In this document: positions 1 through 7,568 of the stretch, one piece after another
Numbering within the stretch: position 1 is the first letter of the stretch
Layout: every line of letters starts with the position of its first letter
Notes under the pieces: model-generated
Seen by the model: only the letters and a program-made list of their open reading frames with translations
Told to the model about the DNA's origin: nothing
Database searches by the model: none
Translations under genes and position numbers: made by a program
NCBI GenBank assembly: GCA_017411805.1
Contig: JAFQPI010000046.1
Location: forward strand, 1-43,389
From: Clostridia bacterium
GTDB lineage: Bacteria; Bacillota; Clostridia; Oscillospirales; CAG-272
Reading direction: 5' to 3'
DNA: 43,389 bases

Positions 1-32
1 GTCTCGCTGCGGCTCGGTCACGCTCGCGTTCT

Positions 33-149
33 GACAACGCACCGCGTTGTCATTCATTGCGCTCGCGCCGCTTCGCTACCCCGCGAAGCGGGATTTCATC
101 GCTAAGCGATTTCATCCACCGAAGGTGGATTTATTCCGCCAAAGGCGGA
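33..149. repeat. Array of five perfect mini-hairpins
   Basis: Five perfect inverted repeats with 3-nt loops follow one another: 33-51 (GACAACGC arms), 80-92 (CCCGC), 98-110 (ATCGC), 114-130 (ATCCACC) and 135-149 (TCCGCC). They differ in sequence but share the layout stem, 3-nt loop, stem. They are non-coding, their function is unknown, and similar chains occur at 12515-12731 and 14665-14738. Confidence 0.7.
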
Positions 150-156
150 TTTAGTT

Positions 157-190
157 GAAAAAAGCCAAGTCTTTCGACTTGGCTTTTTTC
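157..190. terminator. Bidirectional intrinsic terminator
   Basis: A 10-bp stem (AAGCCAAGTC / GACTTGGCTT, loop TTTC) is flanked by an A-run and a T-run, so it can work in both directions. On the minus strand it follows the duplicated tRNA-Ser 3' end at 191-218. Confidence 0.75.
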
Positions 191-218
191 TGGCGGAGAT
201 GGAGAGATTTACGAACTC
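191..218 (-). pseudogene. Duplicated 3' end of tRNA-Ser
   Basis: The first 20 nt are identical to 364-383, the 3' end of the tRNA-Ser gene including CCA. After a 2-nt insertion the next six bases also match. The rest of the tRNA is missing. A tRNA 3'-end copy next to a terminator is what a used attachment site or an unequal duplication leaves behind. No integrase is visible nearby. Confidence 0.65.
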
Positions 219-220
219 AT

Positions 221-296
221 GCATGCGCGTAGATGCTGATCGAGAGTTAAGTTACTGCTACGCGCATGCTATGGCGAGTTTGCGGTGCAAACTCGC
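221..296. repeat. Two inverted repeats between the tRNA copies
   Basis: A 12-bp perfect inverted repeat (GCATGCGCGTAG at 221-232, its complement at 258-269) is followed by a 10-bp one with a 3-nt loop (GCGAGTTTGC at 274-283, complement at 287-296). No gene is seen in 212-324. Confidence 0.6.
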
Positions 297-324
297 GGAG
301 TTCTGCATCGGTACAGCTTCACGA

Positions 325-362
325 ACAAAAAGAGGCATCACGCAAGGTGATACCTCTTTTTG
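325..362 (-). terminator. Terminator of the tRNA-Ser gene
   Basis: The arms AAAAAGAGG and ATCAC pair with GTGAT and CCTCTTTTT around a short loop, and a T-run follows on the minus strand. It lies directly after the tRNA 3' end. Confidence 0.75.
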
Positions 363-363
363 T

Positions 364-455
364 TGGCGGAGATGGAGAGATTTGAACTCTCGCGCCGGTT
401 ATCCCGACCTACACCCTTAGCAGGGGCGCCTCTTCGGCCTCTTGAGTACATCTCC
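364..455 (-). tRNA. tRNA-Ser (GCT)
   Basis: On the minus strand the acceptor GGAGATG (455-449) pairs with CATCTCC. This is followed by discriminator G and an encoded CCA (366-364). The D stem is CTC/GAG. The anticodon stem CGCCC/GGGTG encloses loop CTGCTAA, giving anticodon GCT (AGC codons, serine). A long variable arm (GGTCGGGATAACCGGC region) confirms class II, and the T arm is GAGAG-TTCAAAT-CTCTC. Length is 92 nt. It has its own consensus promoter at 501-529 and a terminator at 325-362. Confidence 0.95.
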
Positions 456-500
456 GTATTGTACTCTCGCGAGCGGCCGTTTGCAGAACTCGCGGATAAT

Positions 501-529
501 ATTATACCCTATTTCCGCGCGTTTGTCAA
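501..529 (-). promoter_or_regulatory. Promoter of tRNA-Ser
   Basis: On the minus strand TTGACA (529-524), a 17-nt spacer and TATAAT (506-501) form a full consensus promoter. Transcription would start near 494, about 40 nt before the mature tRNA. Confidence 0.85.
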
Positions 530-619
530 GATGTTTTTGCGTTTTTCTTTGCAATTTACAATAATTATTTGCTTTTTGCCGCGCTTACCCTGCTTATAAA
601 GGAGTTGTTGTCCGCTTTT

Positions 620-649
620 TTGACAGCTTTGCATCCTTTGTGCTATAAT
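620..649 (+). promoter_or_regulatory. Housekeeping promoter upstream of ECF sigma gene
   Basis: TTGACA at 620-625, an 18-nt spacer and TATAAT at 644-649. The leader to the start codon at 785 would be about 130 nt. Apart from this and the candidate ECF promoter at 716-741, I see nothing else in 530-784. Confidence 0.75.
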
Positions 650-715
650 AGAGTAGGATAAACCAAAGAGTCGACGCAGATTTTTTATCCGATTATAAAA
701 ATTTTTTTACCAAAA

Positions 716-741
716 CGAAACCTTTTTAGTTTTTTTCCGTA
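716..741 (+). promoter_or_regulatory. Candidate ECF-type autoregulatory promoter
   Basis: CGAAAC (716-721), exactly 16 nt rich in T, then CGTA (738-741). This is close to the known TGAAAC-N16-CGTA pattern of ECF sigma factors of the sigma-W class. It lies 44 nt before the start codon of the ECF sigma gene, as expected for self-activation. The assignment is inferred from pattern only. Confidence 0.5.
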
Positions 742-784
742 TATAAAGGGTGAAAGCCGAAAACGAACGAAAGGAGCTTCCGAT

Positions 785-1333
785 ATGAATGATGAAGAGA
801 TAGTTAGGCTGCTTTTTGCGCGCGACGAAGCGGCACTTGGTGCTGTTCAGAAGAAATACGGAAAGCTATGCCTTTCGGTTGCTATGAATATTCTTGGCGA
901 CAGGCAGGACGCGGAGGAGTGCCTAAACGACACACTTTTGGCTTTGTGGAGGCTCGTGCCTCCCGAAAAGCCGCCTCGGCTTGCTCCGTATCTTGTTGGG
1001 ATCACTCGCATTCGTGCGCTGAAAAGGCTCGAATACAAAACCGCAGAATGCAGAAATGGGATCCCGACGCCGCTGGAAGAACTTTCCGAGCTTCTGCCCG
1101 ACAGTTCCTTTACCGAGGAGTCGGACGGCGCGCTGCTTGAGGCTATAGAGTCTTTTCTACGCGCTGAACGTGCCTCGGCACGCAGAATATTCATCAAACG
1201 GTATTTTGCTTTTATGTCCTATTCACAGATCGCCGCCGCTGAGGGCTGCGGCGAGGCAAAGGTGAAATCGCAGCTACACCGTACGCGAGAGCGGCTGCGC
1301 GAGTATTTGAGAAAGGAAGGTTTTGTTATATGA
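785..1333 (+). CDS. ECF RNA polymerase sigma factor
   Basis: This 182-residue protein is an extracytoplasmic-function sigma-70 factor, which directs RNA polymerase to a small regulon when its membrane anti-sigma partner releases it. Region 2 holds the typical signature DAEECLNDTLLALW (about residues 39-52). The C-terminal region 4 helix-turn-helix is recognisable in YSQIAAAEGCGEAKVKSQLH followed by RTRERLREYL. The length is normal for the family. The ATG at 785 has AAAGGAG 9 nt upstream. The stop overlaps the start of the next gene as ATGA (1330-1333), which indicates translational coupling to its presumed anti-sigma factor. Two promoters precede it, one housekeeping and one ECF-like. The target genes are unknown. 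Confidence 0.9.
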   Translation: MNDEEIVRLLFARDEAALGAVQKKYGKLCLSVAMNILGDRQDAEECLNDTLLALWRLVPPEKPPRLAPYLVGITRIRALKRLEYKTAECRNGIPTPLEELSELLPDSSFTEESDGALLEAIESFLRAERASARRIFIKRYFAFMSYSQIAAAEGCGEAKVKSQLHRTRERLREYLRKEGFVI

Positions 1334-3432
1334 AAATTCCGAGAATAATTAACGTTCTGGGCAAGCTCGACGATAGCCTTATAAACGAGGCGATCTCCCC
1401 CGCGCCCCAAGCGGTATCCGTAAAAGAAAAAAGGAGAAGGTATGCAAGGGGTGGTGCGGCCGCCGCGGTGGCTGCTCTTCTTTCGCTGTGCCTGATTGCC
1501 GGAAGTCTCTACTTTGGCGGCGAGGGATCGATAACCGATCCGGTCGGCGGCGAGGGATCGATAACCGATCCGGTCGGCGGCGAGGTCTCGGACTTTGGGG
1601 CCGGCGGCTCCGAGGTCGTTACCGAGACCGGCGGGGTTGATATTGTGATTGTCAGCAGGTATCCCGGGGATATGTCTGCGATAGTTTACTGCAAAGCGGA
1701 TAATGCTCCCACGGAGGATCCCGTTCCTCCTCTGAGCGACGTTGACGATTCTGTGATTATGCAATGGAACAATGTCAACGTGACGTTTCCTCTTTACTGT
1801 ATGCTGAACAGATATGACGACTGCAACGTGCCGTACGGCTTGAAGGTCATGCTTGATGATAAGATAGAGAGTGACCCCGAGTACGCCGCGCAGGCGGATA
1901 AGCTTCTCGCCGAATACTACGCCGCAGAGGATGAGCTCGAGGCTATGGCGGTGATGCTTGACCGTATCAACGAGGTCCTTGACAAAATGCAGACCCACGT
2001 CAGCGAGGAGAGCTACGCCGTAGCAGTTGAGAAGGCCTTCGGCAGACATGTTGCAGAGGAATTCATCAAGGGTGACGGCTTTGACCGCGATGCTTTTATG
2101 GCAAAATATGCGGACGAGATCGACAGACTTTATGAATCCGAGATCATTGACTACGATAACAAATACGCATTCGCCGCTATAGTGCTGAGTACTACCGAGG
2201 AATTTGAAAATCCCGCGGACAGCGAAAAATTCAACGAGGCTTTCATTGCGCTTTACGGCGAGGAGCTTTACGCATCCTATATGACAGAGGGATATTTCGA
2301 CTTCTATTCCTTCTGCTTTTCTAAGGAGGGCTTGGAGCTTAGAACCTACCTTGACGAGAAGACGGGAATGCGCGAGTATTTATCCGTCCTCAGAAGAGAT
2401 ATCGATGATATCGACGATATCCGCAAGGAGCTGAAGGAAGCGGCAGGTAAGTATTACGCGGACGGAAACGTTGATTTCGATCTTTATGAAAGGGATCATG
2501 GCGAGATCTATTCGCGGTTTCGCCAAGCTAAGCAAGCGCGTGAGGACCTTTGGACGCGCTACAAGCTGATCGAGATCAAGAAAACGGTTGAGAGACTTCG
2601 CGGGATCGACGCCGAAGTGGTGACCACTGCGGACGAGGTATATATATACATTGCGCCCGATAAGCTCGGTGAACTTGAAGCCTTCAGCGATCTTACCTTT
2701 ACCATTGCGGATAGGATCTCGTCTCTTTCGGGAGGCTACTACGATTGGAACGGTATCGCGGTAGAGATCGATCTTTTCACTTATCTAATGAGAAATCCGA
2801 TCGACTCCGGAAACCGTTACGCCGTCGGCATTTCGCTGTCCGAGCGTTTGCACGCCTCTGAGGAATGGGCAGCTCTGCAGAAGGAATACGACCGACTTCT
2901 TGTCGAGAATGCGGACTACGAGCGTCTGTACGATTATTTGAAGCTGCTTGACGAAAACAATTACGGCAAGGAGAGCATAGTGGAGAAGCTTTGCGGATCG
3001 CTGGGCGAATTCGGTGCTATGGCTGCGGAAAGGTATTACTCGGGCGACGAATTCGATTACGACGCCTTCAAGCTTGACAGCGCGGAGGCTCATTCGCGGC
3101 TTTCCGAGTTGAGGAATGCCATGGACGAGTGCGCCGACCGTGTGAGCAAAGAACTTATAGAGGAGACCTATTCGGTATTCTCGGATCAGGTTGAGTATAT
3201 TTCCGTAAGCGAAAACTACGATCTCGTAATCATTTACGTCACGGCAGAGGAGCTTGCCTCCCTGAAGGGCGTTGAGGCGTACAGATTTTCTCTTGTGCCG
3301 GCAATAAGCCCGGAGAACACCGGCGAGCACGATACGTCGCTGTCTTACGATTCGAAGATCCCTGTGAGCCCTGACGACAGCACAGCCCAAACTACGGGTC
3401 CTTCACCCGATTCAAAGACTCCTGCTGAATAA
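1330..3432 (+). CDS. Membrane anti-sigma-like protein with large repeat-containing ectodomain
   Basis: This 700-residue protein has about 38 cytoplasmic residues, one membrane helix (about 42-62) and a very large outer part. The N-terminus carries VLGKLDDSLINEA, similar to FLNGIGDDLIAESEA in the anti-sigma-like protein at 3949-6765. This points to a short sigma-binding segment. The ectodomain is rich in Asp, Glu and Tyr. It shows three related stretches, DGFDRDAFMAKYADEIDRLY, DGNVDFDLYERDHGEIYSRF and GDEFDYDAFKLDSAEAHSRL, and two similar beta segments (VYIYIAPDKLGELEAF and LVIIYVTAEELASLKG). After the helix a 10-residue unit GGEGSITDPV is present twice. I know no named family for the ectodomain. 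The role as anti-sigma or sensor is inferred from coupling and topology. Confidence 0.75.
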   Translation: MKIPRIINVLGKLDDSLINEAISPAPQAVSVKEKRRRYARGGAAAAVAALLSLCLIAGSLYFGGEGSITDPVGGEGSITDPVGGEVSDFGAGGSEVVTETGGVDIVIVSRYPGDMSAIVYCKADNAPTEDPVPPLSDVDDSVIMQWNNVNVTFPLYCMLNRYDDCNVPYGLKVMLDDKIESDPEYAAQADKLLAEYYAAEDELEAMAVMLDRINEVLDKMQTHVSEESYAVAVEKAFGRHVAEEFIKGDGFDRDAFMAKYADEIDRLYESEIIDYDNKYAFAAIVLSTTEEFENPADSEKFNEAFIALYGEELYASYMTEGYFDFYSFCFSKEGLELRTYLDEKTGMREYLSVLRRDIDDIDDIRKELKEAAGKYYADGNVDFDLYERDHGEIYSRFRQAKQAREDLWTRYKLIEIKKTVERLRGIDAEVVTTADEVYIYIAPDKLGELEAFSDLTFTIADRISSLSGGYYDWNGIAVEIDLFTYLMRNPIDSGNRYAVGISLSERLHASEEWAALQKEYDRLLVENADYERLYDYLKLLDENNYGKESIVEKLCGSLGEFGAMAAERYYSGDEFDYDAFKLDSAEAHSRLSELRNAMDECADRVSKELIEETYSVFSDQVEYISVSENYDLVIIYVTAEELASLKGVEAYRFSLVPAISPENTGEHDTSLSYDSKIPVSPDDSTAQTTGPSPDSKTPAE
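1518..1577 (+). repeat. Perfect 30-bp tandem duplication inside the anti-sigma gene
   Basis: Two adjacent identical 30-bp units encode GGEGSITDPV twice, followed by a partial third start (GGE). The length is a multiple of three, so the frame is kept. Identity at DNA level suggests a recent slippage event. Confidence 0.85.
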
Positions 3433-3439
3433 ATTCTTA

Positions 3440-3475
3440 CCGCACGGCGATGAATATTCGCCGTGCGGCATTTTT
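3440..3475 (+). terminator. Intrinsic terminator of the first sigma operon
   Basis: An 11-bp perfect stem (CCGCACGGCGA / TCGCCGTGCGG, 7-nt loop) is followed by CATTTTT. It lies 8 nt after the stop codon at 3432. Confidence 0.9.
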
Positions 3476-3479
3476 GTTA

Positions 3480-3508
3480 TTGACAATCTCTGATTAATGT
3501 GATAAAAT
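3480..3508 (+). promoter_or_regulatory. Promoter copy 1 (before the pseudogene)
   Basis: TTGACA (3480-3485), 17 nt, TAAAAT (3503-3508). It belongs to the ~200-bp duplicated block and is repeated at 7610-7638. Confidence 0.8.
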
Positions 3509-3538
3509 AATAATAATTATGTGTAATAAAATGGAAGT

Positions 3539-3877
3539 GTGCTCTCGATGCAAAGGGTTCTGACTCAAATCAATATCGAAAACTATCCCGAATCGCTTCG
3601 CCCGTTGCTTCTCGGCGCGGATATCTACGACAGCCGATGCGCGAGCGTTTTCAATCAGATTGAGGAATGGGGAATTGCAAAATCGGTTGCCGCGCATTTT
3701 GCAAGCCTTTATCTTGTATATGTCACATGCTACCTCGTGAACGATTGGTTCCCCTTCGAATGAGTTGTTATCGGTATCTTTACCGCAGTCTTTGCCGCCA
3801 CTTATGCGATAATTTGGTTAACCGTCTACCTTATCGTCCGCGCGACGGCGAAGAAGTTGAATAAGAAGATAGCGTGA
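3539..3877 (+). pseudogene. Chimeric pseudogene: phosphotransferase N-terminus joined to DUF3021-like C-terminus
   Basis: The first ~36 codons are the same as those of the phosphotransferase gene at 7669-8463. The sequence then switches, still in frame, to a different protein containing QIEEWGIAKSVAAHF and, near an in-frame TGA at 3761-3763, LVNDWFPFE. Past that stop the same frame continues with VVIGIFTAVFAATYAIIWLT and a charged tail KKLNKKIA to a TGA at 3875-3877. The second part resembles the C-terminal half of DUF3021-type four-helix membrane proteins, which usually sit beside LytTR regulators; this is recognised by pattern and not searched. The internal stop and missing domains make it a broken fusion. 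An intact promoter remains upstream. Confidence 0.75.
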
Positions 3878-3899
3878 TAAAGAAATGTTGAATATTTAT

Positions 3900-3936
3900 G
3901 CCTCAGCCGTGTATAACTTACACGGCTGAGGCTTTT
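3900..3936. terminator. Shared terminator hairpin
   Basis: A perfect stem of about 14 bp (GCCTCAGCCGTGTA and its complement, 5-nt loop) ends in GCTTTTC on the plus strand. It lies between the pseudogene and the convergent LRR gene and could serve both. Confidence 0.75.
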
Positions 3937-3948
3937 CGCTTTAATCAG

Positions 3949-6765
3949 TCAATTCTTTGAATAAACAAAGCTTGCCGAGGTGAACTTGGAGTTCCCTTCG
4001 CGAATTTCCACATTGGATTCGAATTTTGCTTTTGTTCCGTTATAATAAACGGTTTTCAATGATGTGCATCCCTCGAAGGCTCTTTGTTCAACCTTGTTGA
4101 ATGTGGAGGGGAGATAAAGGGTTTCAAGCGCGGTGCAGTCCTTAAAGCAGAGTCTTTCTATGATATAGAATTCCTCAGGAAGCGTGAGTGTTTTGAGAGA
4201 GGTACATCCCTCAAAAGCACCCTCGCCGAGCGACCAAAGCTTTTTTGTTAAGGTTACCTCTTCAAGTGCGGTGCAACCCTTGAAGGCGTATTTTCCTACA
4301 GTTCTGATAGAATGACTGACGGCGGTTGGCTCGAATACGATTTCCTTAAGAGAGGTGCAGTACGCGAAGCATTCGTAACCGATCTCCGTGAGGTTTTGGG
4401 GGATCGTATATGACTCAAGAGACGTGCATTTTGAAAACGTATGGTCGGGAAGAGCGGTCAGGTGCTTTGGCAGGGTAACGCTCTTGAGTGCGGTGCAACC
4501 CTCAAAGATAGACTTTCCAATGCTTCTTACGCTGTCGGGGATCACGATGCTTTCCAAAGATGAGCAATTATGAAATGCGCCAAGCTCGATCTTAGTTACG
4601 CTGCTTGGAATATTTATCTCACTGAGTTTTTCACATCCCGAGAAGGCATATGAGCCTAATGTTGTGATTCCGTCAGAAATTATGACGCTTTCAAGCTCGG
4701 AGCATCTTTTGAAGCAAGCAATCTTGGTGATACCCTTGCCGAGAGTGATGCTTTTCAGTTTGCTGTCTTCGAATGCATGATCAAGTGTTGTTACGCTGTC
4801 GGGAATAACGATTGAGCTGAGCGAGGTCGAGACGAAAACTCTGTAGCCTACCTTCTCAAGCGTGGAGGGGAGGCTGATCTCGCAAAGCGACTTGCAGTAC
4901 GAGAAGGCTTCCTTTTCAATAGAGAGAAGGGCAGAAGGAAGGACTACCTCGCTGAGCGATCCGCAATCGCTGAAGACGCTTTGATTTATTACGGTGACGG
5001 CAGAAGCCGACATATCTGCGCTCTTGAGCTTCGCGCAGTACTTGAACGCCGATTCGCCAACGCTCTCAAGACTTGCGGGGAACGCGACATCAATAAGTCC
5101 GCTCTCAGAGAAGGCAAGCTTGCCGATCGTTTTGAGTCCCTCGGCAAATGGGAAGCTTTCGAGAGAAGTGCATTTCACGAATGCGCTTGTTTCTATTTCG
5201 CTCAAGGAGGAGGAAGCCTTGATTTTCTTTAATGAGGTGCAGCCGTAAAAGGCACCGTTTTCAATTTTCTCTGCGGATGACAGATCGACTTCGGTAAGTG
5301 ATGTGCAACTGCTGAACGCAGCTATGGGGATCGTTTTGAAGCCCGAAAGATCGATTTCGCGCAATGCCGCGCAATCCTTGAAGGCATATTGCGATAATTC
5401 GGTGACGCCGGGCATAGTAACCTTGACGAGAGAGGTGCAACCCGAAAATGCGCTCTTCGGCAATGAGGTTATGGTTGCCGGAAGGACGATCTCGGTTATA
5501 TTAGTGCATTTTCTGAACGCCTCGATGGCGGTTACGATGTCGCCGTCGGGAGATTTCTCGGGAATTACGATAACACCGGTGCCGTCGCCGTCCTCGTCGG
5601 GGCATACCGTGCAGGTGCCGTCGCCGTTGGATTTAAAGGAAATCTCGGCAGGCGGGGGACCGACTGTCTCGCCCAGACAGACAAGAGTATCTACTGTCAT
5701 TATTTTGATGCCGTTTTCCTTGATCGCATCCCACGCCTCTTGCGTTCCCTTAAAGGTAACGTGTTTACTCAATGACGGGTGGAATGGCGTTCTGCCAATG
5801 CTTTCAACCGTTGCAGGGAGAAGGATCTCGACATATAAGCCGTCGCCATAAAACGCCCACTGGCCTATCGTTCTGAGGTGATCTCCGCAATCTATTTCGA
5901 CAAGTCTGCAATCGTAGAAAGCCTCTTCCTCGATATTGCGAATGTTTGGCATAGTTATGGTTTTGAGCGATTTACAGCTATTGAAGGCGCGGATATCTAT
6001 CTTACGGACCATGATGAAATCCACGTCACAGAGCGCGGAGCAGTTAGAAAAGGCATAGGACCCTACGGTTTCAACGCCTCCAAAGGAAATACGGGTAAGC
6101 GAAGTACAATCCACAAACGCGCGCGGGGGGATCTCCTTGAGAGTTGAAGGGAAGGTTACACTTTTGAGAGCTTTGGCTCCCTTGAAGGAGGCTTCAATCT
6201 TTTCTATGCCCTCGGGAATAACGAGGTCGGCGGAGAGTTCGTTTTTATTGACGAAGATAATGCTTTTTTGGTCGGAGGATACAACAAGTCCTTCCGAGGC
6301 GTTCATCTTGCCTTCCTCTGCAACTTTGACCAATGAAAGGTTTTTGCATGCATCACTCCAGCCGCTTTCCACATTGCTTACAGTGGATGAAAGGATGATA
6401 GTTTGTATTGAAGTATTTTCGGGAAATGCAGTTGCTGAAATGCTTACAACGCCTTCGGGAATCGTAACCTCTGTTTCATTTCCGAGATACGAGATAAGAA
6501 CGCCGTTTTCAATAATGAAATAATTGTGCGGTTCTTCCGGTACGGTCGTATCTGAAGTCGGGAATAAACCTGCGCGATATAATAGGAAAGCAGAGAGAGA
6601 GACCAGAGCCAGCGTCATAATTATTGCAGCGATAAGTATGGTGGCTTTACGGAAAGATCTATTTGTTTTCATGACTTTTGAGCCTCGGACGAAAGCTTCG
6701 CTTTCCGCAATGAGATCGTCTCCGATTCCGTTAAGAAACTCCGGAATAAAAAGAGCGTTTGTCAT
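3949..6765 (-). CDS. BspA-type leucine-rich-repeat protein with anti-sigma-like N-terminus
   Basis: This 938-residue protein starts with about 42 cytoplasmic residues containing FLNGIGDDLIAESEA, then one membrane helix (about 43-65). The rest faces outward, as a type II membrane protein. The outer part is made almost entirely of BspA/LRR_5 repeats of 22-24 residues with cores such as IGKSIFEGCTALKSVTLPKH and AFEGCTSLKTLTLPEE. A break near residues 340-380 splits the repeats into two blocks. No sorting signal is present. Its start overlaps the stop of the ECF sigma gene as ATGA (6762-6765), and GGAGGG lies 9 nt upstream. BspA repeats usually bind host or matrix ligands. Here I infer that they form the sensor part of an anti-sigma factor. 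Membrane proteins with LRR ectodomains exist, but this pairing is unusual. Confidence 0.85.
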   Translation of the reverse strand: MTNALFIPEFLNGIGDDLIAESEAFVRGSKVMKTNRSFRKATILIAAIIMTLALVSLSAFLLYRAGLFPTSDTTVPEEPHNYFIIENGVLISYLGNETEVTIPEGVVSISATAFPENTSIQTIILSSTVSNVESGWSDACKNLSLVKVAEEGKMNASEGLVVSSDQKSIIFVNKNELSADLVIPEGIEKIEASFKGAKALKSVTFPSTLKEIPPRAFVDCTSLTRISFGGVETVGSYAFSNCSALCDVDFIMVRKIDIRAFNSCKSLKTITMPNIRNIEEEAFYDCRLVEIDCGDHLRTIGQWAFYGDGLYVEILLPATVESIGRTPFHPSLSKHVTFKGTQEAWDAIKENGIKIMTVDTLVCLGETVGPPPAEISFKSNGDGTCTVCPDEDGDGTGVIVIPEKSPDGDIVTAIEAFRKCTNITEIVLPATITSLPKSAFSGCTSLVKVTMPGVTELSQYAFKDCAALREIDLSGFKTIPIAAFSSCTSLTEVDLSSAEKIENGAFYGCTSLKKIKASSSLSEIETSAFVKCTSLESFPFAEGLKTIGKLAFSESGLIDVAFPASLESVGESAFKYCAKLKSADMSASAVTVINQSVFSDCGSLSEVVLPSALLSIEKEAFSYCKSLCEISLPSTLEKVGYRVFVSTSLSSIVIPDSVTTLDHAFEDSKLKSITLGKGITKIACFKRCSELESVIISDGITTLGSYAFSGCEKLSEINIPSSVTKIELGAFHNCSSLESIVIPDSVRSIGKSIFEGCTALKSVTLPKHLTALPDHTFSKCTSLESYTIPQNLTEIGYECFAYCTSLKEIVFEPTAVSHSIRTVGKYAFKGCTALEEVTLTKKLWSLGEGAFEGCTSLKTLTLPEEFYIIERLCFKDCTALETLYLPSTFNKVEQRAFEGCTSLKTVYYNGTKAKFESNVEIREGNSKFTSASFVYSKN

Positions 6766-7325
6766 AAATAATATCCCTCCTTCTTCAGATAATCCTTGAG
6801 TTTGTTTCGTGTGCGTATCAGTATTTTGGTTGTGTTTGAGATGCTTGTGCCGAATTTGTCTGAAATGAATTCTTTCGTTTCGCAGAAAAAGTATCTTCTT
6901 ATGAAGATAGCTCGGTCACGCTCGGAGCAGGTTCGCAAAAAGCGGTCGATAGTATCTTGAAGCTGTGATATCGCAATATTTTCGGAAATGATATCGTCTT
7001 CCGAAAATAAGCAGTCTTCCAGCTCCTCAAAGGCAACTATGGGAGCATTTCTTTTTCCTCTCATGCGAGCCTTGAGCTTGTCAACCGATAGATTGTGTAC
7101 TGTTTTTGCCAAATAGGCAACAAAGTTTGCAGGTTTTGCGGGCGGAATGCTTCTCCAAATACGCAAATACGCATCATTTACGCATTCTTCGGCATCTTGC
7201 GGATTGTTAAGAATATTGTTGGCGAGATTAAAGCAATAATCAGCATATCTTTTTTGCGTTTCCTCCAGTGCACGCTCGTCACGGCTCCAAAAAAGCTTAA
7301 TTAAATCGTTTGTAGTCATATCCAT
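6762..7325 (-). CDS. ECF RNA polymerase sigma factor
   Basis: This 187-residue ECF sigma factor is a relative of the one at 785-1333. Region 2 contains NNPQDAEECVNDAYLRIWRS. Region 4 contains ETKEFISDKFGTSISNTTKI followed by LIRTRNKLKDYL. The start at 7325 is favoured over the ATG two codons later because AGAGGTGAT sits 4-7 nt before it. It is coupled to the LRR anti-sigma-like gene by an ATGA overlap. The gene looks more AT-rich than the carbohydrate genes downstream and lies between long direct repeats (3437-3648 and 7569-7777), so the pair may be an inserted cassette. A sigma-A-like promoter (7422-7450) and a possible ECF promoter (7390-7416) precede it. Confidence 0.9.
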   Translation of the reverse strand: MDMTTNDLIKLFWSRDERALEETQKRYADYCFNLANNILNNPQDAEECVNDAYLRIWRSIPPAKPANFVAYLAKTVHNLSVDKLKARMRGKRNAPIVAFEELEDCLFSEDDIISENIAISQLQDTIDRFLRTCSERDRAIFIRRYFFCETKEFISDKFGTSISNTTKILIRTRNKLKDYLKKEGYYL

Positions 7326-7389
7326 TGGATCACCTCTTTCTGTTTTCGGGTTTTGTTGCCCTCAACAATTATGACGACATTTTTCGTAA

Positions 7390-7416
7390 AACGGGACAAA
7401 AGAAAAACAATTTTCG
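7390..7416 (-). promoter_or_regulatory. Candidate ECF-type promoter of the second sigma operon
   Basis: On the minus strand CGAAAA (7416-7411), 17 nt of T-rich spacer and CGTT (7393-7390). It resembles the element at 716-741 in front of the other ECF gene. It is a weaker match than that one. Confidence 0.35.
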
Positions 7417-7421
7417 AATAA

Positions 7422-7450
7422 AATATATCATGTTTTCGTAAAAAAGTCAA
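7422..7450 (-). promoter_or_regulatory. Promoter of the second sigma operon
   Basis: On the minus strand TTGACT (7450-7445), 17 nt, TATATT (7427-7422). The leader is about 90 nt. In the rest of the 7326-7668 gap I see only the duplicated terminator/promoter block starting near 7569. Confidence 0.7.
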
Positions 7451-7568
7451 CATTGTGCCGGATTCAACTTATTGTTTTACTGATAAGTACGATGCTTATA
7501 TGTTATTGTTAATGCTTCACAGCTGACATCACAGTTTCTTCTGAAAAGGTCAAGGGATGCTTTTTTGT

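Noticed and set aside
33-149. CRISPR-like array
   Set aside because: The hairpin stems differ from one another and there are no equal spacers or cas genes.
199-599. Two short plus-strand reading frames over the tRNA region
   Set aside because: They read through the tRNA-Ser gene in antisense and through hairpins; no ribosome site and no family likeness.
5303-5851. Plus-strand frame opposite the LRR gene
   Set aside because: The codon periodicity of the LRR repeats on the minus strand opens antisense frames; no start signal.
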